A program made the translations under genes and the position numbers. This document shows, piece by piece, positions 35,129 through 44,455 of a stretch of DNA of 64,000 nt. Below the pieces are notes generated by a model, which made no database searches, was not told where the DNA came from, and saw only the letters and a list, made by a program, of their open reading frames with translations. Origin of the DNA: an uncultured Sphingomonadaceae bacterium (GTDB lineage: Bacteria > Pseudomonadota > Alphaproteobacteria > Sphingomonadales > Sphingomonadaceae); the NCBI GenBank assembly GCA_937996655.1, contig CALKUK010000012.1, positions 558,001-622,000 on the forward strand. The letters are read 5' to 3'. Every line of letters begins with the position of its first letter. Within the stretch, counting starts at the first letter, position 1.

Positions 35129-36181
35129 CTATATCCATTGGACGAAGTAAGCATTTTCATAGTTTATCCAGTATGAGGCGTAACTTGAGAAAAGAAACCA
35201 AACGACAAGTATGGTGGCATATATTAACATAATAATTGATGAAACGAAAAATTCAATTCCGATTCTTCTTCGAAAATAATAAGCGAATGAAGATAATATT
35301 GCGCCTTGAAATGGCAAAAGAAGTACGCCAATTCTATCGACGATGGTTGAAGATGGAATGACCACATACATGGGGAGAAGGACGATCATGGCAATTGCCA
35401 TATTACGTACCACCCCCTGCCTCTCACCAAATATTTTATCGCTGCTGATGAAGAAGTATAGAATACCCACGAATGCGCTGATCGTGGTGCGAAAAATTGC
35501 GCCTGAAGAATCCATGTTGCCTTCAAGATATAACGAAAGAACATCACCAATATTTGTCATGACAACCGTCAACAACAAGATGACAGCTATTGCGCCTCCG
35601 ACCACGATTCTTAGGATTGCACCATTTGATCCGGTGGCGGCAAAAAGTGGAAAAGCGAAAATAGCTGAGCGGTGAAATAGGACCGCCACGGCCAGCCATG
35701 CGATCCACTTCCAGTTTGCCGTTCCACGAAAATCGACAAACGCAAGCATGACAAAGCCTACGGCAGTGGCCTGACGGGTATATCCCATTGCGGTGCTGAT
35801 CACGAGCGTGGGCACCAAGACAGTGAGGGCCAAACCAGGGCGCGGCAACACACTGCAGAACCGTATTAATCCATAAAAAAATAGGGCTGCACAAATCAGG
35901 TTCACGTGCCAGATTTGTCCGCCAGCGCGGCTGACGGCCCAGTTTATAATTGAATACGCCGGATCCCCATATGTCAGCGCCTCAAATAGAGACATGCGGC
36001 TGATATCTGAAAATATCAGCATATAAGTGGGCCAGTCGACGCCGATCTCATATCGGTAGCCGACAAAGACTGTTAAGAACAGGCCGATCAGAAAAGGGAT
36101 GATCCCGGTGTGCCCAGTCACCCAGTTCTTGGAGGCTGCATAAAGCGCGAGCACGCCAAATATGGTAAAGTAGAAGATCAA
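35129..36181 (-). CDS. EpsG/Wzy-like polysaccharide polymerase
   Basis: 350 aa, about ten hydrophobic segments. Signature VGYRYEIGVDWPTYMLIF near residue 45 is typical of the EpsG family, proposed to polymerise repeat units at the outer face of the inner membrane. The gene is clearly AT-richer than the housekeeping genes, as usual for polymerase genes exchanged between strains. Placed between two glycosyltransferase genes and near a flippase, it completes a Wzx/Wzy-type pathway. Confidence 0.86.
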   Translation of the reverse strand: MIFYFTIFGVLALYAASKNWVTGHTGIIPFLIGLFLTVFVGYRYEIGVDWPTYMLIFSDISRMSLFEALTYGDPAYSIINWAVSRAGGQIWHVNLICAALFFYGLIRFCSVLPRPGLALTVLVPTLVISTAMGYTRQATAVGFVMLAFVDFRGTANWKWIAWLAVAVLFHRSAIFAFPLFAATGSNGAILRIVVGGAIAVILLLTVVMTNIGDVLSLYLEGNMDSSGAIFRTTISAFVGILYFFISSDKIFGERQGVVRNMAIAMIVLLPMYVVIPSSTIVDRIGVLLLPFQGAILSSFAYYFRRRIGIEFFVSSIIMLIYATILVVWFLFSSYASYWINYENAYFVQWI

Positions 36182-36436
36182 AGCTTTGATTTCATTTCTG
36201 ATTTAAAAAATTTGTGTGTTTTTCGGCCCGCCCGGCCGGATAAAAATTGCAAACATTTCCTTTTGTCAGCACCAATCCAACCACCAAACTGCTCGGTCTC
36301 AGCTGAGTGTACAGCAAAGGGCTGCCTGCCAGAGTTTCCGCAGTTTGCCTTTTTACAACGCTATGATTCATGATCCGCGATAAGCAGGCGCCGAATTGGA
36401 AATGGCGACGATCAGCATTCTGGGCGAAATTGGCGT

Positions 36437-37630
36437 TCATGGCCGCTCTGCAGGCCGCGTTGCAGCGCAACTGGATTCTTCCGGGCTTGTCACAACGGCC
36501 CCTTCCTCAGACGCAGAGCAGGTTGGCCAAAGCACCTCGTCCATCTTGGTGAAAAAGCTTTCAAGCTGTTGTTCGCGGAGCCCTGCAAATTCTCGTGTCC
36601 AGCCCATTTTCGCCTGTCGCCCAACCCGCACACATTCTTTCCGGTCAACCGCACGAAGGAGCCTCAGCAAATCGTCGATGCTACCGTCGAAAAGAAAGCC
36701 GCTTCCAGCCTTCTCGACGAGTTGAGCGGGAGGGGTTCCGGTGTTGGTGATGAGAGGTTTTCCCAGCGCGAGATGTTCGTACATCTTGTTGGGCGAAGCG
36801 AAGCGATGTGCCGGCGTGGTTAGCAGATAGGGGCCATAGAGACAGTCGGCGTCTGCCATCTGCCGCAATGCAGAATCGTAATCCTGTTGGCCTATGTAAC
36901 TCAGATTGGGAAGGCGAGACGAGGCGTCTTCGAAGTAGTTATGCAATTCTCCTATTCCACCGATAACGACCTTGATGTCAGCACCAAGCGCGCTGCAAAC
37001 GGCAGGCAGATATTCGAGGCCGCGATGTCTAGCTTCCAGTGTCCCAATATACGCCATTATCAAAGGCGCGCTGGTTTGTGCTGTGCTGCCATCGGGCAAG
37101 GCTGCTAGGTCGGGAATGTTTCCAATGATCTTGATCTTCTCACTGGGCGCCAAACCATATTGCTCAAGTCGGATTGGATCAGGGAATATGGCTATCGCGG
37201 CTCGGCCAATCAAGCTTCGTTCAACGCTTGCCAGAAACCGGCCTATCCAACCCTGGCCCGCCATTGCAGATACGTGATCAAAAGCGTCATAGATTACAGC
37301 CTTGCCAAGGATGCGGGCAACGGGGACGGCCACAATAGCTGTGTCCAAGTCGACGACATGAACTACGTCAAATTTGTCCCGATGGCGGGACATATGAACG
37401 ATTATGAACCATAAGAATGCAAGGCGCGCACCCATGCCAAACAGTCCGCGAGCATAGCCGCCGCGCGCGGTGCAGGTGACTGTGTCAGGTGCGCCCGAGG
37501 GCTGGTCCCCTCGAGACCAGACAAGCGACGTCACATGCATATCTCGGCGTCGATACTCTGCCACCATCTTGGTTGATCGCGCGTCCCGCTCGAGCGGTAT
37601 CGAACGAATGAGCAGAATTTCAGTCGTCAT
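36437..37630 (-). CDS. Glycosyltransferase (GT4-like)
   Basis: 397 aa. N-terminal Rossmann half (SIPLERDARSTKMVAEYRRRDM), DVVHVVDLDTAIVAVPVARILGKAVIYDAFD, and the donor half with MAYIGTLEARHRGLEYLP and the late motif SPNKMYEHLALGKPLITNTGTPPAQL, which carries the conserved Glu. Likely a retaining transferase acting on the same glycan; sugar unknown. The C-terminal ~25 residues are low-complexity. The start overlaps the flippase stop by 11 nt. A 255-bp gap separates it from the EpsG gene. Confidence 0.88.
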   Translation of the reverse strand: MTTEILLIRSIPLERDARSTKMVAEYRRRDMHVTSLVWSRGDQPSGAPDTVTCTARGGYARGLFGMGARLAFLWFIIVHMSRHRDKFDVVHVVDLDTAIVAVPVARILGKAVIYDAFDHVSAMAGQGWIGRFLASVERSLIGRAAIAIFPDPIRLEQYGLAPSEKIKIIGNIPDLAALPDGSTAQTSAPLIMAYIGTLEARHRGLEYLPAVCSALGADIKVVIGGIGELHNYFEDASSRLPNLSYIGQQDYDSALRQMADADCLYGPYLLTTPAHRFASPNKMYEHLALGKPLITNTGTPPAQLVEKAGSGFLFDGSIDDLLRLLRAVDRKECVRVGRQAKMGWTREFAGLREQQLESFFTKMDEVLWPTCSASEEGAVVTSPEESSCAATRPAERP

Positions 37631-39068
37631 CGATCTGGTTCGCTAAGTGTGGGAAATGTCGTTTTACAACCGGGGGGAGTATCTCCGTAAAACCTGACAA
37701 TCTCAGCCAAATCGCGGTCCCAGTGAAAGCTAGGACGCTCACACCCGCGGCGACAATCCACATGGTGCGTCCAGCCTCCAGAAAATCCAAAGCCGCCATA
37801 GTTCCTGTCGCCGATGCCCACATCGCTGCTGACGCTAATGAAAGTTTGACCAACTCACGCCATCGAACATGAAAGATTCCATTGGAAATACCCCAAATGA
37901 GCCAAAGCCCGACCGCGCCGGCGCTTCCAGCCATTGCCAACTGGCTGCTGTCCACAATGCCCGTCCCAACCCATGCGCCTATGGTTGCGGCAATGGCAAC
38001 AGTGAGCACCATCAGGCCCACGAGCCAGAATCGCCGCCGTGCCAACATCACTGATGTTAGGCAGTATAGAATTAATAATGCGCAACCCTGAAAAGTGGCG
38101 GGGATGACTGTCTTGACTGCCATGTCCACTTGGGCCTGTGCGAGCATTAATCTCACGGCATCTTGTGCGAATAAGGCCGCGCCAATTGAATATGGTACAA
38201 TCAGGGTGAGAGAGGTTTCTATCAATGATCTTGCCCTTCGCATAAGTGAAGTGGCGTCTGCGGCGGCGGCCGAGATGTAGATTAATCGTATCTGCGACAA
38301 TCCATAAGCGTTGCCGATCACTGCCAATGGCCCATAGGAAAGGTCAGAACAGAGGGTCCAAATGCCGGAAGTATCGGCACCGAATTGCTGAGCGAAGATG
38401 TTTCGGCTGGGCGCATTAACGAGGATGTAAATCCCTAAAGCACAGGCCCCTGCCAAACCGTGGCCAAGATGGGGGCGGAGGAGGCTTAAGGCCTTCCATG
38501 ATGGGCGGGCGCCGCTCCAAATGCGGCGGGCTCCCGGAAGCAAGGCAAGGCAGATGGATGTGGAGATTAGTAGGCCGAAGACTGGGCCAAGCGGTCCGAC
38601 ACCTATCACAACGAGTCCAAGCCCCAGCGCAAGGGCCAGAATATTGCGGTAGATGGCAAAGCTTGCATAGGCTGATTCCCGTCCTAACGCATTCTTCAAT
38701 GCCAATAACATTTCATAGATGATGAATGCCATAGCTAGCGCGGCGGTTGAAATCGCGTTCCAGCTCTGATCGGGGTAGATCGCTCCGTACGTCATACCAA
38801 CTGCCGTTATTGTGCCAGCGATGATGAACATCGCTGTCATTATCGCGGACATCATGGCCTGGTCGATCTGGCCGTCGGTTGACACCATGGCTCGGCTTGC
38901 AATTGAGACCAACCAAGAACCTGCGACCATCTGAATGGCCAAGGCGTTAGTGTTGATCAATGCGAACTGTCCGAATGCGTAGGTTGTCATTGCATGCGAA
39001 AAAATGAGTGTCGACAAAACGGTTATGAGTCGACTACCAAATAAAGCTAGAAAATATAGGGGCTGCAT
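37620..39068 (-). CDS. Wzx-like oligosaccharide flippase
   Basis: 482 aa with about 12-14 hydrophobic segments, the polysaccharide transporter (MOP) type that moves undecaprenyl-linked repeat units to the periplasm. N-terminus MQPLYFLALFGSRLITVLSTLIFSHAMTT is typical. It overlaps the FkbM gene by 1 nt and the downstream glycosyltransferase by 11 nt, so translation is tightly coupled. Confidence 0.86.
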   Translation of the reverse strand: MQPLYFLALFGSRLITVLSTLIFSHAMTTYAFGQFALINTNALAIQMVAGSWLVSIASRAMVSTDGQIDQAMMSAIMTAMFIIAGTITAVGMTYGAIYPDQSWNAISTAALAMAFIIYEMLLALKNALGRESAYASFAIYRNILALALGLGLVVIGVGPLGPVFGLLISTSICLALLPGARRIWSGARPSWKALSLLRPHLGHGLAGACALGIYILVNAPSRNIFAQQFGADTSGIWTLCSDLSYGPLAVIGNAYGLSQIRLIYISAAAADATSLMRRARSLIETSLTLIVPYSIGAALFAQDAVRLMLAQAQVDMAVKTVIPATFQGCALLILYCLTSVMLARRRFWLVGLMVLTVAIAATIGAWVGTGIVDSSQLAMAGSAGAVGLWLIWGISNGIFHVRWRELVKLSLASAAMWASATGTMAALDFLEAGRTMWIVAAGVSVLAFTGTAIWLRLSGFTEILPPVVKRHFPHLANQIDDD

Positions 39069-39778
39069 CAGAACCGTTCAAACAAAATGTCTGCATCTAT
39101 TAATTGACCAGTGTTTGGATCTGATACCCCTCTTCCGATTGAAACCAGAGAAAAACCCATAGACTGAATGTCAGGGATAGCATCTGCCAGTGTATAGGAA
39201 TCATCATAACTTGGTTTCAATCCAAGTTCTAACTCAAGAATATTCACCTTTTTTAACAGATTATTTGCTCCATCGAGCGCTTGCTTCTCAAAACCCTGAA
39301 CGTCCAGCTTCAACCATATCGAATCGGACTTGGGGTAGTCCAGTTCGTCAAGCGGGATTACGTCGACTGTGACGGCTTGAACGACTTTTGCTGTCGGTAT
39401 TGCATCAAGCAATGTTTTTGATGGCTTAAGAAGTGAGCTGCAAACGGAATCCTCAGATACGTTCAGCGTCGCCGTTGAACGGGATGGGCCAGCGGCGGCA
39501 TTGATCCCCCGCCATTTGAGGTCAGATTTCATAGCTTGCTGAAGGCGGATGAAGGCATCTGGAAGTGGTTCCAAGGATACAATTTCGCCCCTGAACCCAT
39601 CGCGCCTCAGCTTTGAGGCATACTGACCTACGTTTGCGCCTACATCAATGACTAGACCGGTCCGCCACCTATTCATTGTAGCGCGGCGATCCGCCTCATA
39701 CGTTTGATGCGATCGAACTACTGACATGCCAAGCTTGCCCAGAACAGCGCGAATACAGTTCCCGAAGATCGCTTTCAT
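39068..39778 (-). CDS. FkbM family methyltransferase
   Basis: 236 aa. SAM-binding motif LVIDVGANVGQYASKLRRDGF near residue 43 and the FkbM hallmark SIWLKLDVQGFEKQALDGANNLLKKVNILELEL. Probably O-methylates a sugar of the repeat unit, as inferred from its place between the epimerase and flippase genes. Its end shares one base with the flippase start. Confidence 0.92.
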   Translation of the reverse strand: MKAIFGNCIRAVLGKLGMSVVRSHQTYEADRRATMNRWRTGLVIDVGANVGQYASKLRRDGFRGEIVSLEPLPDAFIRLQQAMKSDLKWRGINAAAGPSRSTATLNVSEDSVCSSLLKPSKTLLDAIPTAKVVQAVTVDVIPLDELDYPKSDSIWLKLDVQGFEKQALDGANNLLKKVNILELELGLKPSYDDSYTLADAIPDIQSMGFSLVSIGRGVSDPNTGQLIDADILFERF

Positions 39779-39793
39779 TGTATTCCCTCTCGA

Positions 39794-40930
39794 TTATCTT
39801 GAGTGTGAGAATGTGAGGATGGCATCACGGATCCTGCTCGACGCCCGGCCATCGCCATAGGGGTTGTGCGCCTGCGACATGGCCTCATAGGCTAATGGAT
39901 CATCAAGAAGCTTGGAGACTGCGTCGAAAATCAGATCGCTATCAGTTCCAACAAGCTTCACAGTCCCCGCATCAACGGCTTCTGGACGCTCGGTCGTATC
40001 TCGCATAACCAGGACGGGCTTCCCCAAAGATGGAGCTTCCTCCTGCACGCCACCCGAGTCAGTTAGAATGATGTCAGCCCTGCGCATCAGATGAACGAAC
40101 GGAAGATAGCTCTGAGGCGGGATGAGATCGACCCTGTCAAGGGATCCAAGACGGTCTTCAACGGGCCCCTTCACATTTGGATTGAGGTGAACTGGGTAGA
40201 TGATCTGAACATCTTCACGGTTAGCCAGTCGTGCTAAGGCATCGCAAATTCGTTGAAAACCGTCGCCGAAACTTTCCCGCCGGTGTCCTGTAACCAGGAT
40301 CATGCGCCGCGAGGGATCAATGCCGAATGTGTCGTCGAATTCAGCGCTCTTTACGGGATCCCCTTCAAGCTTATCGACCACTTCCAGCAGGGCGTCGATG
40401 ACTGTGTTGCCGGTCACGAAGATGTGCTCATCTGGAACATTTTCGGCAAGCAGGTTCTGTTTCGACTGTTCGGTGGGGGCAAAATGCAGGCGGGCGATGG
40501 TGCCTGCAACTTTGCGATTTATCTCTTCCGGCCAAGGGGAGTATATGTCTCCGGTCCGAAGGCCGGCCTCAACGTGGCCGACGGGAATACGATCATAATA
40601 GGATGCTAAAGATGCGGAAAGGGTGGTCGTCGTATCACCATGCACCAAGACCAAATTGGGCTCGGCTTCTGACATGACCTTCTTCAGCCCCGCGAGCGCC
40701 CCGATGGTGATCTCGAACAAGCCTTGTCCAGGTTTCATCAGATCAAGGTCATAGTCAGGGATGATCTCGAACAGGTTCAGCACCTGATCGAGCATTTCTC
40801 GGTGCTGCGCCGTCACACAAACACGCGCATCAATGCCGGGATTGCTTTTGAGGGCTTTGATGACAGGCGCCATCTTAATCGCTTCCGGACGCGTACCAAA
40901 AACTAACAGCACCTTGAACTGATCAACCAT
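39794..40930 (-). CDS. wecB: UDP-N-acetylglucosamine 2-epimerase (second copy)
   Basis: 378 aa, a clear paralogue of the protein at 27691: same FGTRPEAIKMAPVIKAL start, CVTAQHREMLDQVL, HGDTTTTLSAS, GHVEAGLRTGDIYSPWPEE, GHRRESFGDGF and TDSGGVQEEAPSLGKPVLVMRDTTERPE. It provides UDP-ManNAc for this locus. No wecC accompanies it here, so either ManNAc itself is used or the WecC at 28832 serves both. Confidence 0.95.
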   Translation of the reverse strand: MVDQFKVLLVFGTRPEAIKMAPVIKALKSNPGIDARVCVTAQHREMLDQVLNLFEIIPDYDLDLMKPGQGLFEITIGALAGLKKVMSEAEPNLVLVHGDTTTTLSASLASYYDRIPVGHVEAGLRTGDIYSPWPEEINRKVAGTIARLHFAPTEQSKQNLLAENVPDEHIFVTGNTVIDALLEVVDKLEGDPVKSAEFDDTFGIDPSRRMILVTGHRRESFGDGFQRICDALARLANREDVQIIYPVHLNPNVKGPVEDRLGSLDRVDLIPPQSYLPFVHLMRRADIILTDSGGVQEEAPSLGKPVLVMRDTTERPEAVDAGTVKLVGTDSDLIFDAVSKLLDDPLAYEAMSQAHNPYGDGRASSRIRDAILTFSHSR

Positions 40931-41084
40931 ATAAACATCTCATCGCTGCGACGGATTTGGAAAGATTTTGAAGTTCTTAGAAAGATTCCAACTTCAATCG
41001 GGTGGGCGCCAGCCCAGAGGTGGCAGTCTCAGCATTGTCTTTCTGATCAAAAATGTCAGACATGACTGAGTAAAAGGGCAAAGG

Positions 41085-42104
41085 CTAGCTGTCATTGGCA
41101 TATCCGTTCGGGTTCTGTGATTGCCATCGCCACGCTGATAGGCAAATCTCGTCAAGGTCCAAATTTGCGCGCCAACCAAGCCGCTCATTGGCCTTGCGCA
41201 CATCTGCAAAGTAGCTTGGTAAATCGCCTTCCCGGCGGCCTATGACCTTTGTGGGTATGCTTCTTGAAGCCGCCCGTTCAACGCCACGGACCATATCCAT
41301 AACTGAGTACGGGGTTCCTGTCCCGATGTTGAAGGCGTCACAGCCCCTGTCGGCCGTTGCGAACTCAACGGCCGCAACGTGCGCCAGGGCGAGATCGACG
41401 ACATGGATGTAGTCTCGCTCTCCCGTGCCGTCTTTCGTCTTGTAATCGTCTCCGTAGATGCTCAGGTGGGAACGTCTTCCGACCGCAACTTGCGCAATAA
41501 ATGGCATCAGATTGTCTGGAATTCCATTCGGATCCTCGCCAATGTGCCCCGATGGGTGAGCTCCGACAGGATTGAAGTAGCGCAGCAGAGCCGCCGATGC
41601 GCTTGGGCGTGAACGGCACCAATCGGCAATTATCTGCTCTGCCATAAGTTTCGTCCGTCCATAGGTGTTAACCGGATTAAGGGGATGCGCCTCGTCATAC
41701 GGGAGATACTGAGGCTCGCCGTAAACAGTGGCTGACGATGAAAAAACGATCTTCTTGCAGCCTGCACCATCCATAGCTTCTAGGAGCCGCAAGGTGCCAA
41801 TCACATTGTTATCGTAGTATTCGAGCGGAATTTGTGCAGATGCGCCGACAGATTTAAGCCCTGCGAAATGGATTACGGCATCAGGAGAAAATTCTGCCAA
41901 AATATTGGCCAGTTTCGATCCATCGCGCACGTCAACATTGGCTTCTTCTAAATCAGAATTAGCTAATCGACGCACACGCTTCAATGATTCTGGCGAACTG
42001 TTGCAATAATTATCGCAAGAAAACACCCTATGTCCGACGCGGAGCAGTTCCAGAATTGTATGGCTTCCGATATAGCCGGCGCCACCCGTTATAAAAACCC
42101 TCAT
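41085..42104 (-). CDS. galE: UDP-glucose 4-epimerase
   Basis: Interconverts UDP-glucose and UDP-galactose. 339 aa extended SDR with MRVFITGGAGYIGSHTILELL, FSSSATVYGEP, catalytic NTYGRTKLMAEQ (YxxxK) and GDDYKTKDGTGERDYIHVVDLALAH. The start ATG 42104 begins the standard N-terminus; a 4-codon extension is in frame. Suggests galactose, or GalNAc if the enzyme is dual, in the glycan. Confidence 0.95.
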   Translation of the reverse strand: MRVFITGGAGYIGSHTILELLRVGHRVFSCDNYCNSSPESLKRVRRLANSDLEEANVDVRDGSKLANILAEFSPDAVIHFAGLKSVGASAQIPLEYYDNNVIGTLRLLEAMDGAGCKKIVFSSSATVYGEPQYLPYDEAHPLNPVNTYGRTKLMAEQIIADWCRSRPSASAALLRYFNPVGAHPSGHIGEDPNGIPDNLMPFIAQVAVGRRSHLSIYGDDYKTKDGTGERDYIHVVDLALAHVAAVEFATADRGCDAFNIGTGTPYSVMDMVRGVERAASRSIPTKVIGRREGDLPSYFADVRKANERLGWRANLDLDEICLSAWRWQSQNPNGYANDS

Positions 42105-42176
42105 TTTGAATCCCAAATTATCAAAAATTTCTATCGTTCGCGGCGCTGTAGTCCAAATTAAACTAGTTTAATTTAG

Positions 42177-43196
42177 CTAACCGTTCACATTTGCACCCCT
42201 CGCCGCGGCAAAGGCGAGCGCTGCAGCATAGAGTATGCTGCCGATATACGTCGCCTCGATACCCTCGACCATCCCCGTCCGAAGAAGGATAACTGGCAGC
42301 GCCACCAAGCCAAAGTAGATTCTGCGCCCCCACAGCCAGCCCACCGCTTTGTCTAGGTGGTGGTGAAGGTGGTCGTGATCTGCCGTAAAGGGGTGCCTTC
42401 CCCGGATCAGTCTCATTCCAAAAAGTCTGACCATGTCGAGGATTGGAATGAGCATGATGGTGATCACATCAATCGTGTAGAGCCCGATGTTCGAGCCATG
42501 GATCCAGATTGTGGTCAGGCCGACGAAGGCCCCAATTCCATAGGTTCCAGCGTCGCCGAGGAAGAGTAGGCCTCTTAAATTTGCCAAGAACACGATCAGA
42601 AGGCCCCCGAAGAGGGCTAGAATTGGAAAATTGGATGGGTGTGGCCCGTAGGAGAAGAGGGCCGCCAGCCAAATAAGCGTAATTCCGGCGACAAGGCCGT
42701 CTCGGCCGTCGGCCATGTTTACCGCATTTTGGAATGCCAGAAGGCACAGGGCGGAGAAGGGTATCGCCAGCCACCCGAGTTCAACGCGAAGTGAAACACT
42801 CTCCAGGCTCAGGGCGGAAACCATAAATTCCGGCCGGATGATGAGCGCACCTACAAAGACGGCACCACAAATAAGGAGGCGCTGCAGCGCCGGAATGTGC
42901 CTCCGGTCGTCGAAGAGGCCGACGAGGAATGATATCGCGGTGGTGCCGGCGAGTGTCAGAAAGTCGGCCTGGTAGCCTCCCTGCGAGGCGACACATGCGA
43001 GGGCAAAGATTGCCGGGGGCATGCATGCGAGGCCTCCCACGAGGGGTGTCGGCGCCATGTGTGCCTTGTGGCCTTGACTGCCGGGATGGTCCACGAGGCC
43101 GAAGGCGTTTGCAATCGAGGAGCGAAAGCAGACTACTGCGAGCGTATAAAGCAAGCCAATCGCTGAAACTGCGCCAGAAAAAAATGACATAACCAT
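42177..43196 (-). CDS. WecA/MraY-like undecaprenyl-phosphate sugar-1-phosphate transferase
   Basis: 339 aa, about ten membrane helices. Motifs of the polyprenyl transferase family: HKAHMAPTPLVGG, LVGLFDDRRHIP, AFQNAVNMADGRDGLVAG, LLFLGDAGTYGIGAF and a His-rich loop HPFTADHDHLHHHLD, as in WecA. It would start the glycan of this locus with a HexNAc phosphate, independently of the EpsB-type initiator at 12006. Confidence 0.92.
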   Translation of the reverse strand: MVMSFFSGAVSAIGLLYTLAVVCFRSSIANAFGLVDHPGSQGHKAHMAPTPLVGGLACMPPAIFALACVASQGGYQADFLTLAGTTAISFLVGLFDDRRHIPALQRLLICGAVFVGALIIRPEFMVSALSLESVSLRVELGWLAIPFSALCLLAFQNAVNMADGRDGLVAGITLIWLAALFSYGPHPSNFPILALFGGLLIVFLANLRGLLFLGDAGTYGIGAFVGLTTIWIHGSNIGLYTIDVITIMLIPILDMVRLFGMRLIRGRHPFTADHDHLHHHLDKAVGWLWGRRIYFGLVALPVILLRTGMVEGIEATYIGSILYAAALAFAAARGANVNG

Positions 43197-43231
43197 GTCT
43201 CTCCAATGGTTACATTATTTCGAAATATCAA

Positions 43232-44446
43232 CTAAAATGGATTTAATGACAAATTGTTTATATTAAATATAGAAACAATCTGACCGTCTGGAGTTTGTGC
43301 CGACAATGTAAATCGAACTATAGAGCAATTTTCCGGCGCAGATATTGCTGACAATTCATGTGTCTTAGGGGCGCTTTTGGGAAGGACTTGTTCCCAAATG
43401 GGAATGAGCGGGGTTGCATTGGCACAGGACGCCGACCAGCGGAGCTGAGGTCTCGCGCCGTCCCCCTCATATTCAATTCGCTGCGAAAACTGATAGCGTC
43501 GGCCCGGCGTTACAAAAACGTCTCGCGCCGCAATCTCGCCGCTGAATGGGGGAGTGAGGGAGACCGTTACACCTCCACTGCCGTCGACTGAGGAGTTGAC
43601 CCCGTCGGCCTGGGAGAGTGACCAGGACAGACGGCCGAGGCGCGGATCTCTCGTCGCGTCTGTCAGGCCAAAGATTGCGATGTCCTGTCGCCGAATGTCT
43701 GGCGCAATTTTGCCTGCAAAGTCGAGAGCCGCCTGCGTCTTACCCGCCACCGCCAGGCGGTGAATGATCGTTGCGGCGGCAGCCTGATAATGCTCGCCGG
43801 TCAGCATCGTCGCAACGGGTGTCGTAAATGCTGCAAGGTCGCGGACGTCGGCCTGTGTAGATGCCGCGGCTATGAATGCAGGCATCCAACTCGCCTCAGA
43901 GGCAATGTATGGCCTGAGCGCATCTCGCACCTCTCCAAATGCCAGAGCTTTCGAGAGCACAGGGTACAGCATGCCGCCCAGTTCTGGGTGTACGGAGAGG
44001 GCGGCGTGGTAGTGGCGAATGGCACCTTTGACGTCGTCCCTGGCAACGGAACGCTCGATGAGCCACAGTTGGTTGAGCATGTCGCGGCGCGACAACTTGT
44101 CCGCCAGCAGCATAGCGGCGTCGGCCCGCCTTACATTTCTCTGGCCGTCATAGAATGCGCCCAATATCCTTAGAGCTCCCTCGTTAAGGGGGCGCTCGTC
44201 GAGGGAGGCGCGAGCCGCAGACGCGTCGCTTCGGCTGATCAGGTGGCTAGGGTCTCGCTCGACTTCCAAGTTGATGCGGGCGAGGAGTGCAAGGCCATCT
44301 TGCGGGCGCATGGCATTCGCCGATCGCGGAGATGTTTGACGAAGATACGAAAAGTAGGAAAACGTGGCCGCCTCACAGGCCGCAGCCAGGGCAACGGCGG
44401 CCAAAATCGCGAGCGTCAGGCGCTTGAGGGCTATCTCCGTTGACAC
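43232..44446 (-). CDS. Membrane-anchored exported protein of unknown function in polysaccharide locus
   Basis: 404 aa. One N-terminal hydrophobic segment (LTLAILAAVALAAACEAATF), then a helical TPR-like region (about 50-240: LNEGALRILGAFYDGQRNVRRADAAMLLADKL), then a beta-rich C-terminal part (about 280-400) resembling a carbohydrate-binding sandwich (GRRYQFSQRIEYEGDGARPQLRWSASC). No named family recognised. Set between the tyrosine kinase and the WecA-like gene, 9 nt from the former, it probably aids assembly or export of the glycan in the periplasm. Confidence 0.75.
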   Translation of the reverse strand: MSTEIALKRLTLAILAAVALAAACEAATFSYFSYLRQTSPRSANAMRPQDGLALLARINLEVERDPSHLISRSDASAARASLDERPLNEGALRILGAFYDGQRNVRRADAAMLLADKLSRRDMLNQLWLIERSVARDDVKGAIRHYHAALSVHPELGGMLYPVLSKALAFGEVRDALRPYIASEASWMPAFIAAASTQADVRDLAAFTTPVATMLTGEHYQAAAATIIHRLAVAGKTQAALDFAGKIAPDIRRQDIAIFGLTDATRDPRLGRLSWSLSQADGVNSSVDGSGGVTVSLTPPFSGEIAARDVFVTPGRRYQFSQRIEYEGDGARPQLRWSASCANATPLIPIWEQVLPKSAPKTHELSAISAPENCSIVRFTLSAQTPDGQIVSIFNINNLSLNPF

Positions 44447-44455
44447 CTAGTGACC

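Noticed and set aside
36192..36470. 92-aa minus-strand frame between EpsG-like and glycosyltransferase genes
   Set aside because: No ribosome site, no hydrophobic or domain pattern, overlaps the end of the glycosyltransferase; likely chance.
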